DNA of 16,011 nt, taken from an uncultured bacterium. GTDB lineage: Bacteria > Cyanobacteriota > Vampirovibrionia > Gastranaerophilales > Gastranaerophilaceae. The stretch is from contig URPS01000046.1 of NCBI GenBank assembly GCA_900549855.1, positions 1-16,011 on the forward strand, written 5' to 3'. This document shows, piece by piece, positions 1 through 6,388 of this stretch. Below the pieces are notes generated by a model. The model saw only the letters and a program-made list of their open reading frames with translations. It was not told where the DNA came from and made no database searches. Position 1 is the stretch's first letter. Each line of letters opens with the position of its first letter. The translations under genes were made by a program, and so were the position numbers.

Positions 1-559
1 TGTCTTCGTTGCTTTGAGCGAGAACTCCGGAATAATTTTTGAACACATTTTTGAAGAAGAATTTCATTTTTTTATAAGAATTATAAGAAGTATCCGAAAT
101 TCTTGCATTAATAATGTACAAAGGTATTTGTCTTTTTTTACAGCTATAAGCGAAATACGGCCAAATTTCTGTTTCCACAATAATTACCATTTCCGGATTA
201 ATTCTTGATAAAAACTTATTAACAAACGGCGCAATATCGAAAGGGAAATACGTAACGTAATCAGCAATATTTGCAAATTTTTTCTGCGCAATCTGTTGAC
301 CTGCATAAGTAAAAGTTGTCATCACAAGTTTGTGTTCCGGAAACTTTTCTTTGATAACTTTTAATAGGTTTTCTACAGCCAAAGACTCGCCAACTGAACA
401 ACCATGGACAAGTATAACTTTATCATCTTTATCAAACTTTTTTACGTTACCAAATTTTTCTTTCCAACCATAAGATTTTTTGTGCAAAACTCTTTCCACA
501 AAATAGAACGGTAAAAAAAGATAGAACAAAATCGTTGTAACAACTTCTATAAAAAGCAT
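1..559 (-). CDS. waaA: 3-deoxy-D-manno-octulosonic acid (Kdo) transferase WaaA/KdtA, N-terminal part, cut by the window edge
   Basis: My own reverse-strand translation gives 186 residues, open to the left edge. WaaA transfers Kdo from CMP-Kdo onto the lipid A precursor at the inner face of the cytoplasmic membrane. Visible family marks: a hydrophobic N-terminal anchor (about residues 2-20), HGCSVGE at 52-58 with Glu58 at the position of the family's catalytic base, YFPFD at 104-108, the signature ETEIWP at 129-134, and INARISD at 150-156, ending in LAQSNED. Family members have roughly 420 residues, so the nucleotide-sugar-binding C-terminal half lies outside the window. The start is set by an AAGGAG Shine-Dalgarno at 565-570, five bases before ATG (557-559). 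A consensus-like promoter lies about 100 bases upstream. Identity is seen in sequence; the number of Kdo residues added cannot be told. Confidence 0.93.
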   Translation of the reverse strand, partial: MLFIEVVTTILFYLFLPFYFVERVLHKKSYGWKEKFGNVKKFDKDDKVILVHGCSVGESLAVENLLKVIKEKFPEHKLVMTTFTYAGQQIAQKKFANIADYVTYFPFDIAPFVNKFLSRINPEMVIIVETEIWPYFAYSCKKRQIPLYIINARISDTSYNSYKKMKFFFKNVFKNYSGVLAQSNED

Positions 560-622
560 TTTTTCTCCTTGCTAAACCTCACGTAATCCTGACAAAAATA
601 GTATCAAATTCTATACAAATTC

Positions 623-695
623 TGCCGTACTCCCACTTCGGTTAAAATTTCATAATACATATTGATTATAGGTAAAATTAACAACTTCGTCAAAC
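623..695 (-). repeat. Promoter-leader repeat, copy 1 (decayed start codon)
   Basis: This 73-bp stretch aligns without gaps to 6242-6314, with about 61 of 73 identical bases by hand count. In copy 2 the repeat ends in GGGAGT followed by the ATG of the glycosyltransferase. Here the equivalent reads GGGAGT-ACG, so ribosome-binding site and promoter are kept but the start codon is lost, and the frame then stops after a few codons. The waaA leader therefore looks like the 5' end of another gene joined to waaA. The rest of 560-817 shows nothing else I can name. Confidence 0.75.
665..693 (-). promoter_or_regulatory. Strong sigma70-type promoter for waaA
   Basis: On the minus strand, TTGACG (693-688) is followed by a 17-base spacer and a perfect TATAAT (670-665). 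Transcription would start near 658, leaving a leader of about 100 bases before the waaA start at 559. It lies inside a 73-bp repeat shared with the glycosyltransferase promoter at 6284-6312. Confidence 0.75.
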
Positions 696-817
696 AATTA
701 TTGTCAGGGAAGCCTTGAATTACGACTATTAACTTTTGTAACAAGTTATTTATATAACTAGCAAAAACTATGTTTTGAGGTTTTATTACTCTTGTAGATA
801 TTAATAAGGAGCATTTT

Positions 818-1318
818 ATGAAAATTAATCCAATTGCTTATGGTTATAATGCGAAATCATTTAATTCGCCTCAATGTAATAATATTCAAAGAGCTGATAA
901 CCAAAATTCTCATCCGAATTTTGGTTGTAGTAAGCAAGAATTTGGTTGCGCAAGCATTTTTGCGGTAGGATTCGTGGCTACATTATCAGGTCTGCTTTAT
1001 ACAGCTCATATACAGAAAAATGATGCAAAAATGAAAGCTGAACAAAACAAAGAAATTTTAAATAATACAATAAAAACAAATTTTCAAAATTCAAAAGAAG
1101 ATAAAGACAATATGAATAATGCTATTGTATTTGCAGAGTCATATTTACCATTATACTCAGAAATATTAGGAGATTCAGTTAAAACAAATAGAAATTTTCA
1201 AAAATTAAACTCTTTAATAAAATCAGTAACTTCTCCTTCCAGTGAAGATGGGAACGCTATAAGTTTAAATGAAAAAAGAATTGTTGATAATATCTGTGGA
1301 AAAAACCGCAATAAGTAG
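818..1318 (+). CDS. Hypothetical small protein with one predicted membrane segment
   Basis: 166 residues, not recognised as a known family. The start is well supported: AAGGAG lies six bases before the ATG. The N-terminal 45 residues are polar and Asn-rich, with short NPNFG-like and FGC motifs (SHPNFG near residue 36, EFGC near 44). A hydrophobic stretch, about residues 47-62 (SIFAVGFVATLSGLLY), is probably one transmembrane helix. The remainder (about 63-166) is charged, Lys/Asn-rich and probably helical. Such Asn-Phe-Gly-headed proteins are common, as I recall them, in uncultured gut Gastranaerophilales; this is recollection, not a search result. It is convergent with the XRE gene, with two hairpin repeats between them. 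Function unknown; the coding call rests on the ribosome-binding site, length and composition. Confidence 0.7.
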   Translation: MKINPIAYGYNAKSFNSPQCNNIQRADNQNSHPNFGCSKQEFGCASIFAVGFVATLSGLLYTAHIQKNDAKMKAEQNKEILNNTIKTNFQNSKEDKDNMNNAIVFAESYLPLYSEILGDSVKTNRNFQKLNSLIKSVTSPSSEDGNAISLNEKRIVDNICGKNRNK

Positions 1319-1341
1319 TAGCTAGAAGAAATAGATCGTTC

Positions 1342-1375
1342 GTAGTTCGTGTTGGACAATTGTCATCCAACACGA
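1342..1375 (+). repeat. REP-like hairpin, copy A
   Basis: A GTAG tetranucleotide (1342-1345) precedes a perfect 10-bp stem, TCGTGTTGGA (1347-1356) with TCCAACACGA (1366-1375), around a 9-base loop. It lies about 25 bp beyond the stop of the 818-1318 gene. The 5'-GTAG head beside a palindrome is the layout known for REP sequences mobilised by RAYT (REP-associated tyrosine transposase) proteins. No RAYT gene is visible here. Confidence 0.65.
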
Positions 1376-1394
1376 CAAATACATAAATTTTAAT

Positions 1395-1429
1395 GTCGTG
1401 TTCAATGAAAAATGTTGAACACAACCTAC
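1395..1429 (-). repeat. REP-like hairpin, copy B
   Basis: Read on the minus strand, GTAGG (1429-1425) leads into an 11-bp stem with one mismatch (1415-1425 with 1395-1405) and a 9-base loop. The arm core TCGTGTTCAA is shared with copies C and D. It begins a few bases after the stop of the XRE gene. The A/T-rich sequence beyond it has no clean U-tract, so termination is possible but weak. Confidence 0.7.
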
Positions 1430-1431
1430 AA

Positions 1432-1758
1432 CTATTTATTTTCAATATGAGCGTTAATAACCTTTTTATAAAACTGCAAATCCTTGTAACTTGCATTATG
1501 AATGATATGCGTAAGTTCTTTGATAATATCCTGTTTCGTTTCGTGTTGGTTGAAGTCGTAAAAATCTCTTGGTGAAGTATGCAAGACATCACATATTTTT
1601 GCAAAATTTTCAGGTTTTGGATACTCTTTTCCATTTTCAATCCTTGAGATTGTCATAGTATCCAGCGCAACTTTTTCCGCAAGTTGTTCTTGCGTAATTC
1701 GTTTCGCTTTTCTAATCTTTTGTAACTTTTTGCCGAAGCTCTTTGCAATATCTAACAT
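1432..1758 (-). CDS. XRE-family helix-turn-helix transcriptional regulator
   Basis: 108 residues. Residues about 8-62 form a Cro/CI-type HTH: LQKIRKAKRITQEQLAEKV gives helices 1-2, LDTMTISRIENGKEYPKPE gives the recognition helix with the family's SRIENG signature, followed by FAKICDVLHTSPRDFY. The last 40 residues are helical and charged, possibly for dimerisation. The start is supported by GAGGAG six bases before ATG. The gene is divergent from the subtilase across a 248-bp AT-rich gap and may regulate it, itself, or both; this is inferred from position only. A minus-strand TTGCCC-type -35 with a TATATA-like -10 sits around 1850-1880 but is weak. Targets cannot be told. Confidence 0.9.
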   Translation of the reverse strand: MLDIAKSFGKKLQKIRKAKRITQEQLAEKVALDTMTISRIENGKEYPKPENFAKICDVLHTSPRDFYDFNQHETKQDIIKELTHIIHNASYKDLQFYKKVINAHIENK

Positions 1759-1882
1759 ATTATCTCCTCTTTTATTTTAAGATGTTATGCGAGATAAAAT
1801 AATGAGCTTTTATGTTTATTTATTAGTATAAATATAGATGTATTAGCTCTATATAAATCACATAAATATCAGGGCAAAACTA

Positions 1883-1911
1883 TTGTATATAGCCGATTTT
1901 AAAAGTATATA
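1883..1911 (+). promoter_or_regulatory. Candidate promoter for the subtilase gene
   Basis: TTGTAT (1883-1888), a 17-base spacer and TATATA (1906-1911) give a plausible sigma70-type promoter, with a start near 1918 and a leader of about 90 bases. The surrounding sequence is so AT-rich that chance matches are likely. Confidence 0.4.
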
Positions 1912-2006
1912 TTAATTTTTGTAACAAAATGTTCTAAAACACTAAAGTTTTTCAAAAATATGCCGTTATACATGTTGCGGAATTAATTTAAAGGACGGAG
2001 TTAGAT

Positions 2007-3572
2007 ATGTTTAATCTATCAGCATTGATAAAAATGATTAATACAAATAACGACCAATACATTCAAAAGGACGAAATCAAAAACATTGTAGAGAAACAGA
2101 AATCTCCTAGTGTTTTTAATGAATATTTTGCTTCAATTGGTAGCGATATTAACATTTCAGAGTTTAGTGAACAAATGTTTCAAATTGCAGATAAAGCAAA
2201 AGCCGATACTGGGAACTCTCCAGATATCAAATTCAAATCCAAAGTCGATAAAAAAGAATATGAAAAATGTTCATTTGAAGTTATTAATGAGATAAAAGAG
2301 GAATGTTATGGCATTTATGGGTATAAAGCCGAAGATAAAACCGCTTTCAATAGAATTTTTGCAAAATTATTAAAAGAAGCCGTAAGAGAAGGTGGTATTG
2401 AAAATGTATATGAAAAATTTGAAAAACTGGAAATGAAGCAACCTGTAAGTGTTGATTATATCAAAGATACCCGTCGTTATGATGTTCAGCTACAAGCTGG
2501 TGTTGCGTTATCAGAAGATATAGATTGGTCAAATTCGAGAGAAGTATTTAGATTTTTAAGTTTTGATGATAAAAATTTTTCAAATACTCCAAAAGAACAT
2601 TTGCCGGAAGGCTATGACCCAAAACAAGTTTTTGATAATGGTAAAACAAGTGGTTTAGGTATTGATGAAGCACACGCAAACGGCTATACAGGAGAAGGTG
2701 TAAGCTATGCAATCATTGATAGCGGAACTTTAGACAACCAAGGACAACAACATAATGATGTAAAATTTAAAGAATACAATGTTTCCAAGTATGCTAGTGA
2801 ATGGGTAAATCATTTTCATGGTAGAGCAGTTAGCTATATTGCACAAGAAATAGCACCGCAAGCAGATTTATATTATTATGCAACAAATAATTGCGGAGAA
2901 ATGGATGCCCCTGTTTTAGATAACTTAAAACAAATCCTAGAAAAAAATAAATCACTGCCTGATGATAAAAAAATCAAATTTGTTTCAATGTCAATGCCTT
3001 TATATGGCGGAGAAGAAGCAAAGAAAGTTGTTGCAGAATTGGAAGCACAAGGAGTTTGGGTGTTTTATAGCGGTTGTAAAGAAGATAGCCAAACAGGCTA
3101 TTTGGGTAAAAAAGACCCCATGGGAAATCCAAACGATTTTGATAATTATCAAATAGAAAACGGTTCAAGAATAGATATAATGTCTGATGGTACAGTTGAT
3201 ACAATAATAAGAGAAAATATGTTATATGTGAATTCCGGTGATAGAACTGTTCCAGACCCATCTTCACCTAATGCATATCGTCACGATTCAAGAGCAAGTC
3301 AATCATGGTCAATTCCTGTTTTAGCTGGATATTACACTCTTGCATGTCAAGCTGACCCAAGTATGACAAAAGAAAAATTTATGCGTTTAGCAGAAGAAAC
3401 CGCACAAATAAAAACCTCAACAATACCTATTTCAAAATGCGTTGGAGACCCTGATAATGACTACGATTGGGTTGATAATGGCAGAAGTGAACAAACAACA
3501 AATATAAAAATCATTGATATCAATGCTTTATTAAAAGCAATTGAAACAGAAAAAGAACAAAAAGCTGAATAG
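2007..3572 (+). CDS. Subtilisin-like (S8 family) serine protease with an N-terminal EF-hand-like motif
   Basis: 521 residues. The S8 catalytic triad can be placed: Asp238 in YAIIDSG, His271 in HFHGRAV, Ser433 in SQSWSIPVLAG, where Ser sits four residues before Pro as in the usual GTSMAxP motif. AP-A-LYYYA follows the His as expected. The oxyanion-hole Asn (usually AAGN) appears replaced: the matching segment reads VFYSGCKED, with Cys357 or a neighbour in that place. Near the N-terminus, residues 12-23 (NTNNDQYIQKDE) fit an EF-hand loop, and ISEF near 50-53 hints at a partner. No signal peptide or membrane segment is seen, so the protein may act in the cytoplasm or use an unusual export route. 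GGAG six bases before ATG supports the start. Tiny ORFs follow within 15 bases. Family assignment is secure; activity is inferred; substrate unknown. Confidence 0.87.
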   Translation: MFNLSALIKMINTNNDQYIQKDEIKNIVEKQKSPSVFNEYFASIGSDINISEFSEQMFQIADKAKADTGNSPDIKFKSKVDKKEYEKCSFEVINEIKEECYGIYGYKAEDKTAFNRIFAKLLKEAVREGGIENVYEKFEKLEMKQPVSVDYIKDTRRYDVQLQAGVALSEDIDWSNSREVFRFLSFDDKNFSNTPKEHLPEGYDPKQVFDNGKTSGLGIDEAHANGYTGEGVSYAIIDSGTLDNQGQQHNDVKFKEYNVSKYASEWVNHFHGRAVSYIAQEIAPQADLYYYATNNCGEMDAPVLDNLKQILEKNKSLPDDKKIKFVSMSMPLYGGEEAKKVVAELEAQGVWVFYSGCKEDSQTGYLGKKDPMGNPNDFDNYQIENGSRIDIMSDGTVDTIIRENMLYVNSGDRTVPDPSSPNAYRHDSRASQSWSIPVLAGYYTLACQADPSMTKEKFMRLAEETAQIKTSTIPISKCVGDPDNDYDWVDNGRSEQTTNIKIIDINALLKAIETEKEQKAE

Positions 3573-3584
3573 AAAGAAGCTAAT

Positions 3585-3740
3585 ATGGCAATTGATGGTG
3601 TAAACAACAAACAAATGAAAACCCAACAGAGTTATGAGGATATTGGAGCTTTTGCAGACAGACTTAACAAAACTGTACCTGATACAACTTCAACAGTAGA
3701 AGAAAAAAACACGCAATTGAAGTCAAAAAAAGAATTATGA
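3585..3740 (+). CDS. Hypothetical mini-ORF 1 downstream of the subtilase
   Basis: 51 codons plus stop, beginning 12 bases after the subtilase stop with a GAAAGAAG-type upstream sequence. The product starts MAIDGVNNKQ, is hydrophilic and has no recognised domain. Its TGA overlaps the ATG of the next ORF in an ATGA arrangement, consistent with translational coupling. Alternatively it is the front half of one longer protein: adding one A to the A7 run at 3703-3709 would join it to mini-ORF 2 as a roughly 97-residue product. Coding status is uncertain. Confidence 0.45.
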   Translation: MAIDGVNNKQMKTQQSYEDIGAFADRLNKTVPDTTSTVEEKNTQLKSKKEL

Positions 3741-3877
3741 ACCATCCTCAATGCCCAAGCGATACGAAAGTAACTCTTCGTAAGGAAATTGATATTATTC
3801 AAGCAGAAATTGACCGTATGGATCACGATACCACTATGAATACAAGTGTTTTTGGAACAAGAAATAATTTAGGATAA
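3737..3877 (+). CDS. Hypothetical mini-ORF 2, Cys-containing, helical
   Basis: 46 codons plus stop, starting MNHPQCPSD and continuing with a helical stretch, KVTLRKEIDIIQAEIDRM. It overlaps mini-ORF 1 by four bases (ATGA). Upstream of its ATG the same frame is open back to about 3683 and encodes a plausible helix, KKHAIEVKKRI. This makes a one-base frameshift between the two ORFs at least as likely as two separate genes. Function unknown. Confidence 0.4.
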   Translation: MNHPQCPSDTKVTLRKEIDIIQAEIDRMDHDTTMNTSVFGTRNNLG

Positions 3878-3884
3878 CAAGATT

Positions 3885-4053
3885 ATGAGTGATGGCAGAA
3901 TTGATGGACGATTTGTTGTAAATACAAATCTTGCAACAAGTATTAGAAGCGAACTTGGAATTTCAGTAATTTTTAAGATTTGATGATAAGCACAAAATGA
4001 CCTTCGGAACTCAAGAGCAACTTATGGAAAAATGGAAGGCACAAAATAATTAA
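3885..4053 (+). pseudogene. Hypothetical mini-ORF 3, apparent +1 frameshift in a T-run
   Basis: From ATG 3885 the frame encodes 32 residues, starting MSDGRIDGRF, and stops at 3981-3983. Removing one T from the T5 run at 3970-3974 instead gives a 55-residue product ending QLMEKWKAQNN at TAA 4051-4053. The continuation has normal protein-like composition. This could be a decayed gene, a phase-variable tract or an assembly error. The upstream GGA is a weak ribosome-binding site. No recognised family. Confidence 0.45.
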
Positions 4054-4064
4054 ATATAGTATTA

Positions 4065-4098
4065 TCGTGTTCAACATTCTTTATTGAACACGACCTAC
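4065..4098 (-). repeat. REP-like hairpin, copy C (loop inverted relative to its GTAGG head)
   Basis: A perfect 10-bp stem, TCGTGTTCAA (4065-4074) with TTGAACACGA (4084-4093), encloses a 9-base loop. The GTAGG head lies on the minus strand (4098-4094). Compared with copies B and D, the loop is in the opposite orientation to the head. It lies between the mini-ORF cluster and the 3' end of the ATPase gene, about 30 bp past that stop. No U-tract follows on either strand. Confidence 0.68.
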
Positions 4099-4128
4099 AA
4101 TTTACTTGTTTTTATTTACTAAACATTT

Positions 4129-5322
4129 TTAAGATAAAAACCAATCTAGTGCATATATTTGTTTAATTCCGTTATAAGAAACCTTTGGGATATTATCCAT
4201 CGTTATCAAATATTTAGGATTATGATCTTTTATATTATTTAAAGGAGTAAGCTCTCTGGTCAAAGTTTCAACATTCATAACAGTTTGTGCAACTTGATAA
4301 TATTCAATTTCGCCATTTTTTTCTGCAACAAAATCAACTTCCAAGTTATCAACTTTTCCAATATAAACTTTAAAACCTCGTCTTATTAGTTCCAAATAAA
4401 CTACGTTTTCTAAAATATGTCCCATATCAACATATTTTGAGCCTAATAAAAAGTATCTTAAGCCAATATCTACAACATAATACTTCTCTTGCGTTTCCAG
4501 ATATTGCTTCCCCTTTATGTCATATCTGTTTGCTTTATACAAAATGAGACTATCTACTAAGGCTGACAAATAGTTTTCAACTGTATGATTAGATACCTTT
4601 CGCCCTTTTGAAGTCATAGTATCACTAATTTTTTTTGGAGTTGTAATATTTCCAATATTATCAAACATAAATTTGATAATACTTTCTAAAACTGAAACAT
4701 CTGAAATTTTTTTTCTACTTACAACATCTTTTAAAATGACTGTGTTATAAAGACCGCTTAAATAGGCTTGAATTTGTTCGTTATCTCCTTCTAATTCTGT
4801 AATATATGGGAAAGAGCCGTTTTCAAGGTATTGTTTGTATAGGGTTGGTAAATCTCTATTATCATTAAAAACTGATGTGTATTCTTTGAATGATAATGGT
4901 AGCATTTGAACTTCAATATAACGTCCAGATAATAGTGTTGCAAGTTCTCCGGACATAAAATAAGCATTAGAACCAGTTATATATAAATCAACATTATCCA
5001 AAATATACAAGCCATCAATTGCTTTCTGATAATCTTGCACATTTTGTATTTCATCCAATAATATATAATTTTTTTTATTTGGAGCAAGCATTGATTTCAA
5101 GTAATCATAAAGACTTTTATAATTTCTTAAATTATCAAAATCAGGATTTTCAAAATTTACTGTAATAATTTGAGTAGAATCAACTTTGTTTTCCAACAAA
5201 TAATCTCGAAAAAGCTTTAATAATGTTGATTTTCCACATCGTCGAATACCAGTAACAACTTTAATAAGTTTCTTGTCTTTAAATTTTATTAATTTTCGTA
5301 AGTATTCATCACGTTTAATCAT
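4129..5322 (-). CDS. AAA_14/DUF4143-type P-loop ATPase
   Basis: 397 residues, the usual length for this family. The N-terminal ATPase has Walker A GIRRCGKST (25-33), Walker B YILLDEIQ (86-93), ITGSNA (115-120) and SGRYIEVQMLPLSF (132-145), all typical of AAA_14. The C-terminal DUF4143 region includes VEVDFVAEKNGEIEYYQVA-like spacing, recalling a PD-(D/E)XK nuclease fold, but Gln stands where the usual Glu/Lys pair would be, so nuclease activity is doubtful. Family members are widespread and often horizontally acquired, and their role is not well established. AGGAG lies six bases before ATG. It has its own strong promoter and is bracketed by hairpin copies C and D, suggesting an independent transcription unit or mobile cargo; this is inference. 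Confidence 0.9.
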   Translation of the reverse strand: MIKRDEYLRKLIKFKDKKLIKVVTGIRRCGKSTLLKLFRDYLLENKVDSTQIITVNFENPDFDNLRNYKSLYDYLKSMLAPNKKNYILLDEIQNVQDYQKAIDGLYILDNVDLYITGSNAYFMSGELATLLSGRYIEVQMLPLSFKEYTSVFNDNRDLPTLYKQYLENGSFPYITELEGDNEQIQAYLSGLYNTVILKDVVSRKKISDVSVLESIIKFMFDNIGNITTPKKISDTMTSKGRKVSNHTVENYLSALVDSLILYKANRYDIKGKQYLETQEKYYVVDIGLRYFLLGSKYVDMGHILENVVYLELIRRGFKVYIGKVDNLEVDFVAEKNGEIEYYQVAQTVMNVETLTRELTPLNNIKDHNPKYLITMDNIPKVSYNGIKQIYALDWFLS

Positions 5323-5339
5323 TGTTAACTCCTATTATA

Positions 5340-5368
5340 ATAGTACAATTTTTTAGTCAAAAAGTCAA
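5340..5368 (-). promoter_or_regulatory. Promoter of the AAA_14 ATPase gene
   Basis: On the minus strand, TTGACT (5368-5363), a 17-base spacer and TACTAT (5345-5340). The predicted start near 5333 leaves only about 11 bases of leader, just enough to include the AGGAG at 5333-5329. A second TTGACT (5360-5355) and an overlapping TATAAT give alternative registers. Confidence 0.6.
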
Positions 5369-5460
5369 GTTTTAGAAGTGTGTTTCCATTATTTATTAAA
5401 TCAAATAAGTTTTGGAAGCTAAAAGTGCAAATTAAAATCAGATGACAAAAAGTTATACAA

Positions 5461-5503
5461 TAAAAAATGTCGTGTTCAATGAAAAATGTTGAACACGACC
5501 TAC
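5461..5503 (-). terminator. REP-like hairpin, copy D, likely intrinsic terminator of the glycosyltransferase gene
   Basis: On the minus strand, GTAGG (5503-5499) leads into a perfect 11-bp stem (5499-5489 with 5479-5469) and a 9-base loop. After one base comes a run of six T (5467-5462). It begins about 20 bp after the glycosyltransferase stop. Of the four related hairpins only this one has a clean U-tract, so it probably terminates transcription. Confidence 0.6.
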
Positions 5504-5521
5504 AATTTTATAAAAACTCAA

Positions 5522-6247
5522 CTAAGCCCAATATTTATCAAGCCATTTTGTCGGTTTAACGTATCTCAAACCGCCTTTACCCATAAAGCCTGCATAAGCT
5601 TGTTCCGGAGTTGGACGACCATGGAATACAATAATTTTTGCTTCTTGCGGATCTCTAGGCATCTTGAAGAAATTAAGCGGAAATGGCTGCAAACAATTAC
5701 GTTTAAAGCTTACGCACCAAGAGCTGTCCCAGTATTTAAGAATCCCTTTTTTCTCCATTTCGTAAGAAAGGAATGCTTGTTCGTTTTTATAATCGTGGCG
5801 AATTTCGTTACCAAGTTTGTAGAAATTCTGCAAAACTTCCGGATGTTTACCAACTTCAAAACGGAACACAGAAGAGTTTCCGATAATATCATTAGGAAAA
5901 TCCCAATCCTTAACAATCAAAAACTCACCTTCTGCTTCAAAAAATGGAGTCAAATCACTTCTAATAACAATATCCAAGTCCAAGAAAAGAGCTGTTCCTT
6001 CTAAATCCGCCAATTGTTCATTGAACAAAGACAATTTTCTCCAGCCTTTATCTCCAATATTCGGATTATCTTCATAAGGTGGAAGTTCTCTAACCTCAAT
6101 ACCGTCTGCCAAGCCTTCAGCACTGTCTGTAAAACATACAAATCTATGTGGCAAACTCAAATTCTTTTGAACCATTTTATAAAGTCTGTTGACATATTCC
6201 GGTCCAAATTTTGTTCCCCATTTTATGCAGATAACATTTTTTGTCAT
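5522..6247 (-). CDS. Glycosyltransferase-like protein (GT-A type, DXD-containing)
   Basis: 241 residues. It opens with VICIKWGTKFGPEYVNRLY, then RFVCFTDSAEGL (35-46), a layout typical of GT-A glycosyltransferases related to families 8/32. GWRKLSLF (68-75) precedes FLDLDIVI (88-95), whose Asp90-Leu-Asp92 is the expected metal/nucleotide-sugar DXD motif. NSSVFRF (124-130) and IIVFHGRPTP (205-214) match conserved acceptor-side blocks. No signal peptide or membrane helix, so it would act at the cytoplasmic side on an envelope glycan or lipopolysaccharide precursor; sugar and acceptor are unknown. The start follows GGGAGTGGGAGT directly. Its promoter-leader is nearly the same as that of waaA, supporting a shared envelope role (inference). 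Confidence 0.8.
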   Translation of the reverse strand: MTKNVICIKWGTKFGPEYVNRLYKMVQKNLSLPHRFVCFTDSAEGLADGIEVRELPPYEDNPNIGDKGWRKLSLFNEQLADLEGTALFLDLDIVIRSDLTPFFEAEGEFLIVKDWDFPNDIIGNSSVFRFEVGKHPEVLQNFYKLGNEIRHDYKNEQAFLSYEMEKKGILKYWDSSWCVSFKRNCLQPFPLNFFKMPRDPQEAKIIVFHGRPTPEQAYAGFMGKGGLRYVKPTKWLDKYWA

Positions 6248-6314
6248 ACTCCCACTCCCATTAAAATTTTATAATACATATTGATTATAGGTGAAATCCA
6301 AGATTTCGTCAAAC
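6242..6314 (-). repeat. Promoter-leader repeat, copy 2
   Basis: This is the intact copy of the 73-bp element also found at 623-695, in the same orientation 5,619 bp away. It carries promoter, Shine-Dalgarno and the glycosyltransferase ATG (6247-6245). The conserved core around the -10 is identical in both copies. Direct repeats of this length could recombine and delete the block between them. Confidence 0.75.
6284..6312 (-). promoter_or_regulatory. Strong sigma70-type promoter of the glycosyltransferase gene
   Basis: On the minus strand, TTGACG (6312-6307), a 17-base spacer and TATAAT (6289-6284). A start near 6277 would give a leader of about 30 bases ending in a GGGAG ribosome-binding site. 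Confidence 0.75.
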
Positions 6315-6342
6315 TGTTCTATTTGATGAAATAATCGAAGTC

Positions 6343-6373
6343 GTAGGGTGGGAATAACGAAGCGGTTCCCACC
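6343..6373 (+). repeat. REP-like hairpin of a second type (GTAG + GGTGGGAA palindrome)
   Basis: GTAG (6343-6346) precedes GGTGGGAA (6347-6354), an 11-base loop and TTCCCACC (6366-6373), a perfect 8-bp stem. It shares the GTAG head with copies A-D but has a different stem, as expected for another REP class. It lies 16 bp beyond the guanylate kinase stop. Without a U-tract on the minus strand, termination is uncertain. Confidence 0.6.
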
Positions 6374-6388
6374 TTATTAATTGAAATT

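Noticed and set aside
14..208. 64-codon plus-strand ORF at the left edge
   Set aside because: It is antisense to the clear waaA reading frame, which carries the ETEIWP signature; it has no ribosome-binding site or family match.
1342..1429. Two neighbouring hairpins considered as a CRISPR remnant
   Set aside because: The copies are not regularly spaced repeats with unique spacers, and no cas gene is near; the GTAG-headed palindrome layout fits REP elements.
1257..1640. 127-codon minus-strand ORF overlapping the XRE gene and two hairpins
   Set aside because: It runs through repeats and the out-of-frame XRE gene; Cys/Phe-rich shadow without motif or start signal.
5486..6004. 172-codon plus-strand ORF
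   Set aside because: It lies antisense to the glycosyltransferase gene, whose DXD and FHG motifs and promoter are convincing; its composition looks like a shadow frame.
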